A stretch of 16,527 nt of DNA from an uncultured Peptococcaceae bacterium (GTDB lineage: Bacteria > Bacillota > Peptococcia > Peptococcales > Peptococcaceae), in assembly GCA_934229395.1 (NCBI GenBank), contig CAKQDL010000043.1, forward strand, positions 1 through 16,527, in the 5' to 3' direction. Within the stretch, counting starts at the first letter, position 1, and the number at the start of each line of letters is the position of its first letter. Made by a program: the position numbers and the translations under genes. Positions 7,650-15,409 of this stretch are shown here, one piece after another. The notes under the pieces were generated by a model. The model was not told the DNA's origin and searched no databases. It saw only the letters and a program-made list of their open reading frames with translations.

Positions 7650-7679
7650 TTGCCACATCTTCCTATGGTAAGTTATAAA
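7650..7679 (+). promoter_or_regulatory. Promoter of the thiamine-binding/HD operon
   Basis: TTGCCA (7650-7655), an 18-bp spacer and TATAAA (7674-7679) lie 25 bp upstream of the ATG at 7705. Its -35 overlaps the -35 region of the divergent DJ-1 promoter, so the two units may be controlled together. Confidence 0.55.
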
Positions 7680-7704
7680 ATTCTTACAAAAAGGAGGCGA
7701 CGTT

Positions 7705-8007
7705 ATGGCTCTCATGGAAATCACCCTCATTCCAATGGGCACTGGCACCACCAGCTGCAGCCCATATATTGCCCGCGTGTTGGATATTGCTGAAAAGGAC
7801 CCCAAGGTCACCTACCGCTTAAACCCAATGGGCACCGTGCTAGAAGGCGAGCTCCACGATTTGTACGCCTGCCTAGAACGTATGCAGGAAGCACTTTTTT
7901 CTGACGGCATCAGGCGCGTGTATACCGTGGCCAAAATTGACGATCGTCGTGATAAATACCAAAGTATGGACCAACGCATTCAATCTGTAGAGGAGAAACA
8001 ACAATGA
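7705..8007 (+). CDS. MTH1187-family thiamine-binding protein
   Basis: A 100-aa protein of the YqgV/MTH1187 (Thiamine_BP) family, a small ferredoxin-like alpha/beta fold. The diagnostic segments are present: ITLIPMGTGTTSCSPYIARVLDI at the N-terminus, YRLNPMGTVLEGELHDL in the middle and GIRRVYTVAKIDDRRDK near the end. The family binds thiamine or related pyrimidine ligands in the cytoplasm and is thought to act in thiamine salvage or transport. AAGGAGG lies 7 nt before the ATG. The stop overlaps the next gene's ATG (ATGA), so the pair is translationally coupled. I see no TPP riboswitch in the leader. Confidence 0.9.
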   Translation: MALMEITLIPMGTGTTSCSPYIARVLDIAEKDPKVTYRLNPMGTVLEGELHDLYACLERMQEALFSDGIRRVYTVAKIDDRRDKYQSMDQRIQSVEEKQQ

Positions 8008-8495
8008 CCCAAGAAAAATTAAACGCTGTTTTAGCAACAGCCCTCGATAAGGCTGGCCAGGATACTGTACGTGCTCAGCACATCATGCAACGCTACGCCC
8101 TTGTGCAAGCCTTTGCTGCCGAAGAAGACCTCACTGCAGAGGACGTTCTTTTGGCCTCTGCCGCTGCTGTGCTCTATGATTTGAACGACGAAAACGAAAA
8201 TCCGCCAGAAGGCGAAAAGGAATTTTCTCCAATCGTCATCACCAACTACATCAAGGAAATTTTGGAAGACATCTATCTCCCAACCTTTGAAACCTCTGTC
8301 ATTGGCTCTCTTGTGGCCATGCAAAAGCACGGTGGCAAAATCGAAAACAACCTCCATCGTTTGATTCAAGACACCATCACCATCATCAACCTTATGGACG
8401 AAGGTGCCGACAGTGCAAAGGCCAAGGCCGCGCGCGACACCCTCACCCACGAAAGCGCCAAGCACCGCTTGGATGTATTGTTTGGCTTAGAATAA
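8004..8495 (+). CDS. Degenerate HD-domain-like protein
   Basis: A 163-aa, largely helical protein that follows the HD phosphohydrolase layout. RAQHIMQRYALVQAFAAEE corresponds to the first-His helix (His26). VLLASAAAVLYDL corresponds to the L-x-A-A-x-L-H-D-I segment, but the His is Tyr58 while Asp59 is kept. VAMQKHGG (His109) matches the later V-x-x-x-I-x-x-H element, and HRLIQDTITIINLMDEG matches the final L-x-D-A-D-x-L-x-x-x-G helix with Asp123. Loss of the HD histidine suggests altered or lost metal binding, so phosphohydrolase activity is doubtful. It is co-translated with the thiamine-binding protein. The family assignment is by pattern and could be wrong; a helical protein of unknown function is the alternative. 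Confidence 0.55.
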   Translation: MTQEKLNAVLATALDKAGQDTVRAQHIMQRYALVQAFAAEEDLTAEDVLLASAAAVLYDLNDENENPPEGEKEFSPIVITNYIKEILEDIYLPTFETSVIGSLVAMQKHGGKIENNLHRLIQDTITIINLMDEGADSAKAKAARDTLTHESAKHRLDVLFGLE

Positions 8496-8500
8496 AACAA

Positions 8501-8542
8501 AGGCCTGTGCCGAAGGAAACGCCTTCAGCGCAGGCCTTTTTT
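8501..8542. terminator. Bidirectional intrinsic terminator
   Basis: A long stem, AGGCCTGTGC..GAAGG / CCTTC..GCGCAGGCCT, with two small interruptions is followed on the plus strand by TTTTTTATTTT and on the minus strand by TTTGTTTTATT. It serves both the HD-like gene and the convergent membrane protein gene. Confidence 0.92.
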
Positions 8543-8545
8543 ATT

Positions 8546-8896
8546 TTATCGTGCCAGCCTTTGGCCCAAAAATGCGCCAAAGGTTGAGAGTACCGATACC
8601 ACAAAAGCAACAGCAATGCATCGCATCATAGGTATGCTAAAGCCATCCTTAAATAGGTAGGCCCCCAGCACACACAAGGGATAGGTTGAGGTTGCGTAAC
8701 AACCAGCAAATAAGAGGGCCATGATCGGCGCCGCCAAAACAGCGTGAAAACCATAGATATCCACCATCTTTGCTGGCATGCGCGTTACCAAACCAATCAC
8801 GAAGCTGCCAATAAAAGCCATGAGGATTGCTCCCACTAGCTTTCTTGTATTTTGCAAAATAATATTCCTCAAATTAATCGTGTGTTGTTTCGTCAT
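8546..8896 (-). CDS. Small membrane protein of unknown function
   Basis: A 116-aa hydrophobic protein with about three or four membrane segments: LVGAILMAFIGSFVIGLV (20-37), AVLAAPIMALLFAGCYA (52-68), a short PLCVLGAYLF stretch, and RCIAVAFVVSVLSTFGAFL (91-109). I do not recognise the family. The ATG at 8896 lies inside the end of the DUF1836 gene (23-bp overlap) and has no good ribosome site. A TTG at 8857 preceded by GAGGA is a plausible alternative start that would leave out the first 13 residues. It probably forms an operon with the DUF1836 gene and ends at the shared terminator. Confidence 0.65.
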   Translation of the reverse strand: MTKQHTINLRNIILQNTRKLVGAILMAFIGSFVIGLVTRMPAKMVDIYGFHAVLAAPIMALLFAGCYATSTYPLCVLGAYLFKDGFSIPMMRCIAVAFVVSVLSTFGAFLGQRLAR

Positions 8897-9455
8897 CTAC
8901 AGCTTCTTGCAAAAGCAAAATTTTTTGCGCCACAACCTTTGTTGCCAAAGACATGGCGGCCATACTAACAGCGCGATGTGTAGCAGGCGCTTCAGCATCC
9001 ACGCCTTGGGCAATCCCCTCACCGCGCACCAGCGCACTGGCGTGCAAAAGGCTTGCCTCCACCTCTGCACACAAAAGATTGTACGCCGCCTCTTCATCGT
9101 CCCCACAAAGGGCCTGCAGATGCACGAGCAATTTTTGAATATCGCCCAGCTGCAACACTGGCTTTAGGAGCACATAGGATAAGATGCACGCCAAATGCGC
9201 GCGGTCGTAGCGCTTTTTGACAGGCTTTGGCACCAAGTGGTGCTTCACATAATTGTTGATCATGGCGGGCGTCAAAAGACGTTCGTCCTTTTTATTTTTG
9301 GATTGGGTCACATCCAAAAAAGACAGGGCATTGTTGGTATAAAGGAGCACCTGATCCATATAAAGGCTCAGCTGCGGCAACTCCTCCCAGCGCGGAAGGT
9401 GAACCTGCGCCAAGTCCTCGGCCCAAGCATTGAGTTCCTCTGAATAATCGTTCAT
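8874..9455 (-). CDS. DUF1836 domain-containing protein
   Basis: A 193-aa protein with the clear DUF1836 signature: HLPRWEELPQLSLYMDQV (19-36), LTPAMINNYVKHHLVPKPVKK (61-81), YDRAHLACILSYVLLKPVLQL (83-103) and GDIQKLL. The middle part resembles a MerR-like helix-turn-helix, and members are usually regarded as putative DNA-binding regulators of Bacillota; targets are unknown. The C-terminal half is helical and alanine-rich. GAGGTAG lies just upstream of the ATG at 9455. It is the first gene of a probable pair with the small membrane protein. No convincing promoter was found between it and the repeat element upstream. Confidence 0.88.
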   Translation of the reverse strand: MNDYSEELNAWAEDLAQVHLPRWEELPQLSLYMDQVLLYTNNALSFLDVTQSKNKKDERLLTPAMINNYVKHHLVPKPVKKRYDRAHLACILSYVLLKPVLQLGDIQKLLVHLQALCGDDEEAAYNLLCAEVEASLLHASALVRGEGIAQGVDAEAPATHRAVSMAAMSLATKVVAQKILLLQEAVDDETTHD

Positions 9456-9525
9456 TAGACTACCTCATTTTTATCTTACACACATTATTGCTTCACCTAC
9501 TCTACCACCTTTTTTGGCTAGGTGC

Positions 9526-9558
9526 AAACAAAAAAGCGCAGGCTCATCGCCTACGCTC
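9526..9558 (-). terminator. phoR-operon terminator, distal hairpin copy with T-run
   Basis: A 9-bp stem AGCGCAGGC / GCCTACGCT with one mismatch and loop TCATC is followed on the minus strand by TTTTTTGTTT. It is 300 bp from the phoR stop because the element at 9559-9835 lies between; a second copy of the hairpin directly follows phoR. Confidence 0.8.
9534..9558. repeat. 25-bp direct repeat flanking copy B, left
   Basis: Identical to 9836-9860 over 25 bases and contains the entire terminator stem-loop. Exact abutment to the element end suggests a target-site duplication. Confidence 0.85.
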
Positions 9559-9835
9559 CAGACTGTCGATAAAGGTATATTTTCACCATAGGCGTGTATG
9601 CATTTGTGAAGCCTTCCCCCTTGAGGGGGAAGGTGGGTTTTCTGGAGCAGGGCGGAAGAGAACTCGGATGAGGGTGTATTTTCACCGCACTTTACTGGTA
9701 AATCGATCATTCGCGCTCCGCTCATACCCCCTCATCCGTCGGCTACGCCGCCACCTTCCCCCCAGGTGGGGAAGGCTCATGTTATTCACCAAATCTTTCT
9801 ATTCACATACACGTTTTAGGTTTTTCTACAGTCTG
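9559..9835. mobile_element. Complete 277-bp MITE-like element (copy B)
   Basis: The ends are inverted repeats: CAGACTGTCGATAAA from the left and CAGACTGTAGAAAAA read inward from the right (13 of 15 match). The inner arms repeat the same order inward from both sides: CGTGTATG, a GTGAA, a GCCTTCCCC..GGGGAAGG hairpin, GGTGG, then CGGATGAGGG (9665-9674 left, 9729-9738 right). The element is therefore one long imperfect palindrome with internal hairpins. It encodes no transposase. It is flanked by a 25-bp direct repeat (9534-9558 and 9836-9860). The open frames crossing it show no protein family features and are treated as chance. Confidence 0.85.
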
Positions 9836-9860
9836 AAGCGCAGGCTCATCGCCTACGCTC
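9836..9860. repeat. 25-bp direct repeat flanking copy B, right (hairpin without T-run)
   Basis: Identical to 9534-9558. It lies 4 bp beyond the phoR stop codon. On the minus strand the stem-loop is followed by the element end CAGACTGTAG, not by a T-run, so it should terminate poorly. Confidence 0.85.
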
Positions 9861-9864
9861 TTAT

Positions 9865-11559
9865 TTATTTCTTTTCTTTTGTTTTGTGCTTGAGTGGGAA
9901 GCGCACGGTCATGGTGGTGCCTTTTCCTGCCTTGCTCTTGACCTTGATGGTGGCATCGTGCAAGAGGGCTGCGTGCTTGACAATAGAAAGGCCTAGGCCT
10001 GTGTCGCCTGTTTGGCGGCTATGGCTCTTGTCTACACGATAAAAGCGTTCAAAAATGCGCTCCTGCTCGTCCTCTGGAATACCACAACCAGTATCTGTGA
10101 CGCGCAAAATAGCCTCATCTTTTTTCTTTGCCACGCTCACACTCACACTGCCGCCTTCTGGCGTATATTTGACGGCGTTGTCGCAGAGGTTGTAAACAAG
10201 CTCTTGGATGAGGGTTGTTACACCCTTGAGCTCTACGCTTTCGCCTTCAATATCTATGCTTATGTTTTTGAGCTTGGCACTTGGCTTGAGCTGGCGCACA
10301 ATTTGCTTGGCCTGCTCGTAAAGGTCAATGGTTTCTACAGGAAGGTTTTCCTGGGCATTTGAAAAATCGGCTTCGTCGAGCTTGGAAATGCTGATGATGT
10401 TGGCCACGAGGGCGACCATGTGCTGTGTTTCATCGTAAATTTGCTGCAAAAATTGCTTTTTGTCTTCTTCGCGCACCATGTCGTTCAAAAGGAGCTCGGC
10501 ACAGCCGGATATGCTGTGGAGCGGCGTTTTGAGCTCGTGGGACACATTGGCGCTAAATTCACGGCGCATTTGCTCGCCTTCGCGCTTTTCTGTAACGTCA
10601 ATAAAGAAGAGCACGGCACCCTTCATTTGTCCATCAGCAAAAATTGGGCTTGCGTGGACTTCGTAGTTGCGATTATCGAAATCTACAGCTGTAAAGGAGC
10701 TTTTGCCATTGCCCACACGCCGCAAGAGCTTGCGGAACTTGTCATCGCCGCTCACATCCAAAAAATTGCTACCGATGCTGGTGCCTTTATAATCAAAGAG
10801 GCGCTCTACGCTTCGGTTAATGAGCATGATGTTCCATTTTTCGTTTAAAAGCACGAAGCCTTCACGCATATTGTCAACAGCGGCTTGGAATTCCTCGCGC
10901 TGCTGGCTGAGGAGCTTGGTTTGGAGCTTGATTTCATGACGCTGCTGATCCATGCGCTTTAAAAGTGGGGTCAGCTCTTCGTAGGTGTCGTTGGCCAATG
11001 GATTGTCCAAATTCAAATTATCAAGGGGTTCTACAAGGCGTCTTAAGAGCCAACCGGCCATTGCGAGGGCAAACCAAATGACGAGAGCGAAGAAAAATAT
11101 AGTTGGTTTTAGAATCATCCATAATATCCCAATGGTTGAAATTTTTTCTGCCGCCAAGCGCACCACACTGCCATCGTCGAGGCGTTGGGCCACATAGGTC
11201 AGCTGCTTGGTAAGCGTTTCGCTGTCGCGCTCTACCGTTGCGGTGCCATTTTTTTGTGCTTCAACAAATTCCTCTCGGTTTGCATGGTTGCTCATGTCGT
11301 CTTTGTCTACACGATTGTCAAAAAGCACATCACCATCTTTATCAATCCACGTGATGCGAAATTCTTTATCCTTGATGCCTTCAAGATAAGTCATTCCCTC
11401 TTCCTCTACGGCTTTTGCTATGTAATCGAGCTGCAGGGCGAGGTTTTCCTTGTTGTCCTCTTGCACATAGTTATAGGTGATGCCTGCCAAAAGGAGCATA
11501 CCCAACAATCCCGTAAAAACCGCTGTTGCAAAGACTGTTAGGAGGATGCGCCGCTTCAC
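9865..11559 (-). CDS. phoR: Phosphate-regulon sensor histidine kinase PhoR
   Basis: A 564-aa membrane sensor kinase that phosphorylates PhoB when phosphate is scarce. The order is: first membrane helix (5-27), an extracytoplasmic sensor region (about 30-140), second membrane helix (about 145-172), a short HAMP-like stretch, a PAS domain (about 220-325), a HisKA H-box with phospho-acceptor His341 (FSANVSHELKTPLHS), and an HATPase domain with N-box (YNLCDNAVKYTPEGG), G1 box DTGCGIP (489-494) and G2 box GDTGLGLS. This architecture is that of Bacillota PhoR. Its ATG overlaps the phoB stop (ATGA). It is the last gene of the pst operon. The transcript probably extends through the repeat element before reaching a working terminator. 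Confidence 0.95.
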   Translation of the reverse strand: MKRRILLTVFATAVFTGLLGMLLLAGITYNYVQEDNKENLALQLDYIAKAVEEEGMTYLEGIKDKEFRITWIDKDGDVLFDNRVDKDDMSNHANREEFVEAQKNGTATVERDSETLTKQLTYVAQRLDDGSVVRLAAEKISTIGILWMILKPTIFFFALVIWFALAMAGWLLRRLVEPLDNLNLDNPLANDTYEELTPLLKRMDQQRHEIKLQTKLLSQQREEFQAAVDNMREGFVLLNEKWNIMLINRSVERLFDYKGTSIGSNFLDVSGDDKFRKLLRRVGNGKSSFTAVDFDNRNYEVHASPIFADGQMKGAVLFFIDVTEKREGEQMRREFSANVSHELKTPLHSISGCAELLLNDMVREEDKKQFLQQIYDETQHMVALVANIISISKLDEADFSNAQENLPVETIDLYEQAKQIVRQLKPSAKLKNISIDIEGESVELKGVTTLIQELVYNLCDNAVKYTPEGGSVSVSVAKKKDEAILRVTDTGCGIPEDEQERIFERFYRVDKSHSRQTGDTGLGLSIVKHAALLHDATIKVKSKAGKGTTMTVRFPLKHKTKEKK

Positions 11560-12227
11560 TGCGGACCTTCCATTCTATAGCCGACACCGCGCACTGTGCT
11601 GATGTAGTCACCGCATTTGCCAAGTTTTTGACGCAAATTTCTCACGTGTACGTCTACGGTGCGTGTTTCGCCGTCGTAATCCTGATCCCAAATGCTGGTG
11701 AGAAATTGCTGACGGGTGAATACACGACCTGGGTTGGCCATGAGCATATAAAGCATTTCAAATTCCTTATACGTCAAATCCACCGCTTCGCCATCGACCA
11801 TGGCCATATGGGCACTTGGGTTCAAGTACAAATCACCCAAGGAAAGGGCTGGTGTTTCTTCCTTTTCGGAGCGGCGCATCACGGCGCGCACACGAGAAAC
11901 CATTTCCATCATACCAAATGGCTTTACGAGGTAATCGTCGGCGCCACTGTCTAGGCCAATGACTTTATCGTACTCGCTGCCCTTGGCGGTAGCCATAATC
12001 ACAGGCACCTTTTGGGTTTGGCTTCTTGCACGCAGCTTTTTCAAAATAGAAATGCCGTCTTCGTCTGGGAGCATGATGTCCAAAATAATCAAGCTTGGCG
12101 TTTTCTCCTCAAGAGCTACCCATAAGGCTGCCCCATCTTCAATGCCCTTCGCCTCAAGCCCTGCGGCTTCGAGGGTATAGACCATCATATTGCGAATGCC
12201 TGCTTCGTCCTCAACACAATAAATCAC
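11556..12227 (-). CDS. phoB: Phosphate-regulon response regulator PhoB/PhoP (OmpR family)
   Basis: A 223-aa two-domain regulator. The receiver domain has the acidic pair E6/D7, phospho-acceptor Asp50 (IILDIMLPD), a T-A-K segment (ATAKGSEYD) and Lys in LVKPF. The C-terminal winged helix (about 130-220) has DLTYKEFEMLYMLMANPGRVF, RTVDVHVRNLRQKLG and the closing TVRGVGYRM typical of OmpR-type regulators. It starts with GTG, preceded by AGGAGGT at 7-nt spacing. It lies 22 bp after phoU and overlaps phoR by 4 bp. It probably binds the repeats upstream of pstS and thereby activates its own operon. It could be called PhoP in Bacillus naming. Confidence 0.94.
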   Translation of the reverse strand: MIYCVEDEAGIRNMMVYTLEAAGLEAKGIEDGAALWVALEEKTPSLIILDIMLPDEDGISILKKLRARSQTQKVPVIMATAKGSEYDKVIGLDSGADDYLVKPFGMMEMVSRVRAVMRRSEKEETPALSLGDLYLNPSAHMAMVDGEAVDLTYKEFEMLYMLMANPGRVFTRQQFLTSIWDQDYDGETRTVDVHVRNLRQKLGKCGDYISTVRGVGYRMEGPQ

Positions 12228-12249
12228 TACCTATACCTCCTTAGAGGGT

Positions 12250-12906
12250 TTACTTAATTTTACCCATGCGATCTGTTACCAAGTATTCTACAGTGGCAGC
12301 AATTTTTACCGCATGGTCACCCATACGTTCATAATACTTATCTACCATCAACAAATCAAGAGCATAATCGGCTTCTTCCTTGGAGATGGATTCGCGGATG
12401 ATTTCTGTGAGGTTGTTTTTTGTTTTGTAGAAATATTCGTCGACGGTGTCGTCGTCTGCAACCACCTGGCGTGCAAGCTCTAGATCTCTGGTGGCATAAG
12501 CGAGAATAACGTTGTGCACCATGGCTTCAACAGCATCGGCCATTGGCGCAAAATAATCCATTTCTACTGGGCGTTGGTTGTATTCCTTACGCACGAGGGT
12601 TTCACAAATATCCACAGCCTGAGCGCCAATACGCGCAAGGTTGGTGAGGATTTTGCTGGTGGCACGAATCACGCGCAAATCACCAGCGACTGGCTGTTGC
12701 AAAAGAAGCAGGCGGTTGCAAAGGGATTCAATGTCCAATTCCTTGGCATCAATCACGCCTTCTAGGGCCAAAACTTCGCGAGCCATGGCCGCGTTGCCCG
12801 TTTTAAGCGCAATGGATGCCTTTTTGATGGCTTCCTCGCAAATGTCACCCATGGCAACCAATTCTTGATTAAGTGTGTCTAATTGACCTAAAAATATATC
12901 TCTCAT
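12250..12906 (-). CDS. phoU: Phosphate signalling regulator PhoU
   Basis: A 218-aa all-helical protein with the two PhoU repeats. Each carries a metal-binding-type E/D-rich helix: VIDAKELDIESLCNRLLLLQQP in the first half and DDDTVDEYFYKTKNNL in the second. LRVIRATSKILTNLARIGAQAVDI and DLLMVDKYYERMGDHAVKIA are conserved signature helices. PhoU links the Pst transporter state to PhoR and restrains PhoB phosphorylation when phosphate is plentiful. The ATG at 12906 shares a base with the pstB stop (TGATG); a TTG at 12909 is an alternative. GGGAG lies 9 bases before the ATG. Confidence 0.94.
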   Translation of the reverse strand: MRDIFLGQLDTLNQELVAMGDICEEAIKKASIALKTGNAAMAREVLALEGVIDAKELDIESLCNRLLLLQQPVAGDLRVIRATSKILTNLARIGAQAVDICETLVRKEYNQRPVEMDYFAPMADAVEAMVHNVILAYATRDLELARQVVADDDTVDEYFYKTKNNLTEIIRESISKEEADYALDLLMVDKYYERMGDHAVKIAATVEYLVTDRMGKIK

Positions 12907-13655
12907 CAACCAAATCTCCCTGTAATGTATTCTTCGGTGCGTGAATCAATAGGCTTAGAAAAGAGGGTTGCGGTATCGTTGACTTCGACCATATCGCCCA
13001 AGAGGAAGAAGGCCGTTTTGTCAGAAATACGCGCAGCCTGTTGCATATTGTGGGTAACGATAACGATGGTGTACTCCTTTTTGAGCTCGAGCACGAGGTC
13101 CTCAATTTTTGAGGTAGAAATTGGGTCTAAGGCACTCGTTGGTTCGTCCATTAGGAGGACTTCTGGGTTCACAGCCAAGGCACGTGCCACGCAGATACGC
13201 TGCTGCTGACCACCACTGAGGCCTAGGGCAGACTTTTTAAGACGGTCCTTAACTTCGTCCCAAATGGCAGCGTTGCGCAAGGAGCGTTCGACAATTTCGT
13301 CGAGCTCGCTCTTGCCCTTGATGCCGTGGGTACGTGGGCCATAGGCAATGTTGTCGTAGATGCTCATTGGGAATGGGTTTGGCTTTTGGAACACCATGCC
13401 CACACGTTTGCGGAGGGTGTTGACGTTCATATCGCCGTAAATGTCTTCGCCATCGAGGAGCACATCACCAACAATGCGGCAGCCTTCTACCAAGTCGTTC
13501 ATGCGGTTGAGGCTTTTTAAGAGGGTCGACTTCCCGCAACCAGATGGCCCGATGAAGGCGGTGATTTCGTTGGGCTGAATTTCTAGATTGATGCCGTGAA
13601 GGGCGTGGAAATCTCCATAATAGAGGTTTAAATCTTTAATATCAATTTTGGACAT
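12906..13655 (-). CDS. pstB: Phosphate ABC transporter ATP-binding protein PstB
   Basis: A 249-aa ABC ATPase that energises phosphate import. Walker A is GPSGCGKST (36-44), the Q-loop is at Gln90 (MVFQKPNPFPMS, typical for PstB), the signature is LSGGQQQR (146-153), Walker B is VLLMDEPTSALD (166-177) and the switch His is 202 (VTHNMQQA). The start at 13655 is chosen because AAGGATC lies upstream and the pstA stop ends 1 nt before; the longer frame to 13700 overlaps pstA and lacks homology. The stop shares a base with the phoU start. Confidence 0.97.
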   Translation of the reverse strand: MSKIDIKDLNLYYGDFHALHGINLEIQPNEITAFIGPSGCGKSTLLKSLNRMNDLVEGCRIVGDVLLDGEDIYGDMNVNTLRKRVGMVFQKPNPFPMSIYDNIAYGPRTHGIKGKSELDEIVERSLRNAAIWDEVKDRLKKSALGLSGGQQQRICVARALAVNPEVLLMDEPTSALDPISTSKIEDLVLELKKEYTIVIVTHNMQQAARISDKTAFFLLGDMVEVNDTATLFSKPIDSRTEEYITGRFG

Positions 13656-13656
13656 A

Positions 13657-14532
13657 CTATTGATCCTTTCTAAGGAATCGTGCAACAGCCTCTGCAGCAA
13701 AGTTTAAAAACATGGCCAAGAGAAGGAGCACCACGGCCGTTGCAAAGGTTTGGTTCATATAAAGGCCTTCGCCGGATAATACATACATGTGTACAGCCAA
13801 GGTTCTCGCAGATGAAAGGGCGCTGCTGGCCACCTCTGCCACGGTTCCTGCTGTAAAGATGAGGGCAGCACTTTCACCCACGATACGGCCAATGGCCAAA
13901 ATAACGCCGCTCATAATGCCAGGAATGGCGCTAGGAAGCACCACTTGTGTAATGGTGCGCAGCTTGCCGGCACCAAGGCCAAAGCTCCCTTCGCGGTAGC
14001 TCACTGGCACCATCTTGAGGGCTTCTTCGGTGGTACGTAACACCACTGGGAGCACCATAATGGCCAAGGTCAAGGCACCTGAGAGGAGTGAAAGGCCCAT
14101 GTGACAAAACTTCACGAAGAAAATAGAGCCAAACAAACCATATATAATAGAAGGAATCCCAGTAAGTGTTTCAGCAGTAAGACGCACAATGTCTACAAAC
14201 TTCGAGCCATTTTTGGCGTATTCTACCAAGTAAATGGCAGCGCCAATGCCGATTGGTAAGGATATAGCAAGGGCAATTACTGTCATCATCAGGGTATTAA
14301 TGAGGGACGGGAGCATCGACACGTTGGTTGTGTCGTAATGCAAGCTAAAAAGGGACGGGGTCAACTGCGGCACACCCTTAATAAGGATGTAGCACACAAT
14401 AAAAGCTAAGGTGGCAATACTCAGAAGCGCCGCAAGGTTGACGAGCACAAAAAGCACCAAGGAAGATGGGCTGGCCTTTAGGGTCTGCCATTTTTTTTGA
14501 AAAGCGCTTTGGCTTTTTGCATTCTCACTCAC
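13657..14532 (-). CDS. pstA: Phosphate ABC transporter permease PstA
   Basis: A permease of about 291 aa with six membrane helices. The MetI-like core includes LPIGIGAAIYLVEYAKNG, ETLTGIPSIIYGLFG and the coupling segment YREGSFGLGAGKLRTI (EAA-type loop contacting PstB), with IGRIVGESAALIFTAG near the end. It pairs with PstC to form the channel. I prefer the GTG at 14532, which has AGAGAGG eight bases upstream; a GTG at 14541 would place the ribosome site too close. The gene overlaps the pstC end and is followed by pstB after 1 nt. Confidence 0.94.
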   Translation of the reverse strand: MSENAKSQSAFQKKWQTLKASPSSLVLFVLVNLAALLSIATLAFIVCYILIKGVPQLTPSLFSLHYDTTNVSMLPSLINTLMMTVIALAISLPIGIGAAIYLVEYAKNGSKFVDIVRLTAETLTGIPSIIYGLFGSIFFVKFCHMGLSLLSGALTLAIMVLPVVLRTTEEALKMVPVSYREGSFGLGAGKLRTITQVVLPSAIPGIMSGVILAIGRIVGESAALIFTAGTVAEVASSALSSARTLAVHMYVLSGEGLYMNQTFATAVVLLLLAMFLNFAAEAVARFLRKDQ

Positions 14533-15409
14533 GTTCTTCACCTCTCTTTAGTAATGCCAAGCAGAAATTAATAATGAGAATAAATACAAAGAGGACAACG
14601 GCTGTACCAATCAGTGCTTGACGATGCAAGTCTGCGGCATAGCCCATTTCCATAACAATGTTGGTGGTCATGGTACGCACGCCATCGGTCAAAGCACTCG
14701 GAATGGCCGCCTGGTTACCAGCAACCATGATAACAGCCATGGTTTCACCAATTGCACGACCCAAACCCAAAACAATCCCTGTGAGCACACCGCTTTTGCA
14801 AGCTGGGAGCACCACAGAAAAGATAGAGCGTTCGTGGGTGGCACCAAGGTCAATAGCGCCTTCGTAGTAGGAGGTGCTCACGGCACGGATGGAGGATTCG
14901 CTGACACTGATGATGGTTGGCAAAATCATCATCCCCAATAGGATGGCCGCCGTCATCACGCTAAGACCGCGTCCGCCAAAGGTGTCACGCACAAAAGGCA
15001 CAAGCACCATAAGACCAAAGAAACCATAGACAACAGATGGAATACCAGCAAGAAGCTGAACACCATTTTTTACAATAGGGTAGATTTTTTTAGGGCAGTA
15101 AAATACCATGAAAATAGCTGATAAAACTCCGATAGGAGCACCAATGAGGAGTGCTCCTATCGTTGTATATACGCTACCAACAATCATTGGCCAAATGCCA
15201 AACACGTTGTTTGTTGGGCGCCATTCGCTACCAGTCAGGAATTTCACAGGTCCAATTTCCACAATCGCTGGGAGCCCATTTGCGAAAAGGAAGATGCAAA
15301 TGACAGCAACTGCAATGATGGACACGCAGGCGGCCGCGGTAAAGAGCAGCTTCATCATCTGCTCTTTACCAAAACCTTCCCCATGTGATTTAGCCTGATT
15401 ATTTTGCAT
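14525..15409 (-). CDS. pstC: Phosphate ABC transporter permease PstC
   Basis: A permease of about 294 aa with six membrane helices. Landmarks are FLTGSEWRPTNNVFGIWPMIVGS after the first helix (the typical PstC loop), IGAPIGVLSAIFM, LLAGIPSVVYGFFGL, the EAA-type loop YYEGAIDLGATHERSI, and LGLGRAIGETMAVIMVAGN. It forms the other half of the phosphate channel. The ATG at 15409 has GGGA eight bases upstream; the ATG at 15418 is an alternative but lies against the GGG. Either start lies within the 3' end of pstS, so translation is coupled. Confidence 0.94.
   Translation of the reverse strand: MQNNQAKSHGEGFGKEQMMKLLFTAAACVSIIAVAVICIFLFANGLPAIVEIGPVKFLTGSEWRPTNNVFGIWPMIVGSVYTTIGALLIGAPIGVLSAIFMVFYCPKKIYPIVKNGVQLLAGIPSVVYGFFGLMVLVPFVRDTFGGRGLSVMTAAILLGMMILPTIISVSESSIRAVSTSYYEGAIDLGATHERSIFSVVLPACKSGVLTGIVLGLGRAIGETMAVIMVAGNQAAIPSALTDGVRTMTTNIVMEMGYAADLHRQALIGTAVVLFVFILIINFCLALLKRGEERE

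Noticed and set aside
7618..7704. Possible TPP riboswitch before the thiamine-binding gene
   Set aside because: The conserved thi-box sequences (CTGAGA and the later conserved arm) are absent and the leader is too short.
9559..9835. CRISPR-like or integron attC-like array
   Set aside because: The repeats are inverted arms of a single element; there are no regularly spaced direct repeats and no integrase gene nearby.
9488..10042. 184-codon plus-strand open frame
   Set aside because: It crosses the repeat element, both hairpin copies and the antisense of phoR, and has no recognisable domain or ribosome site.
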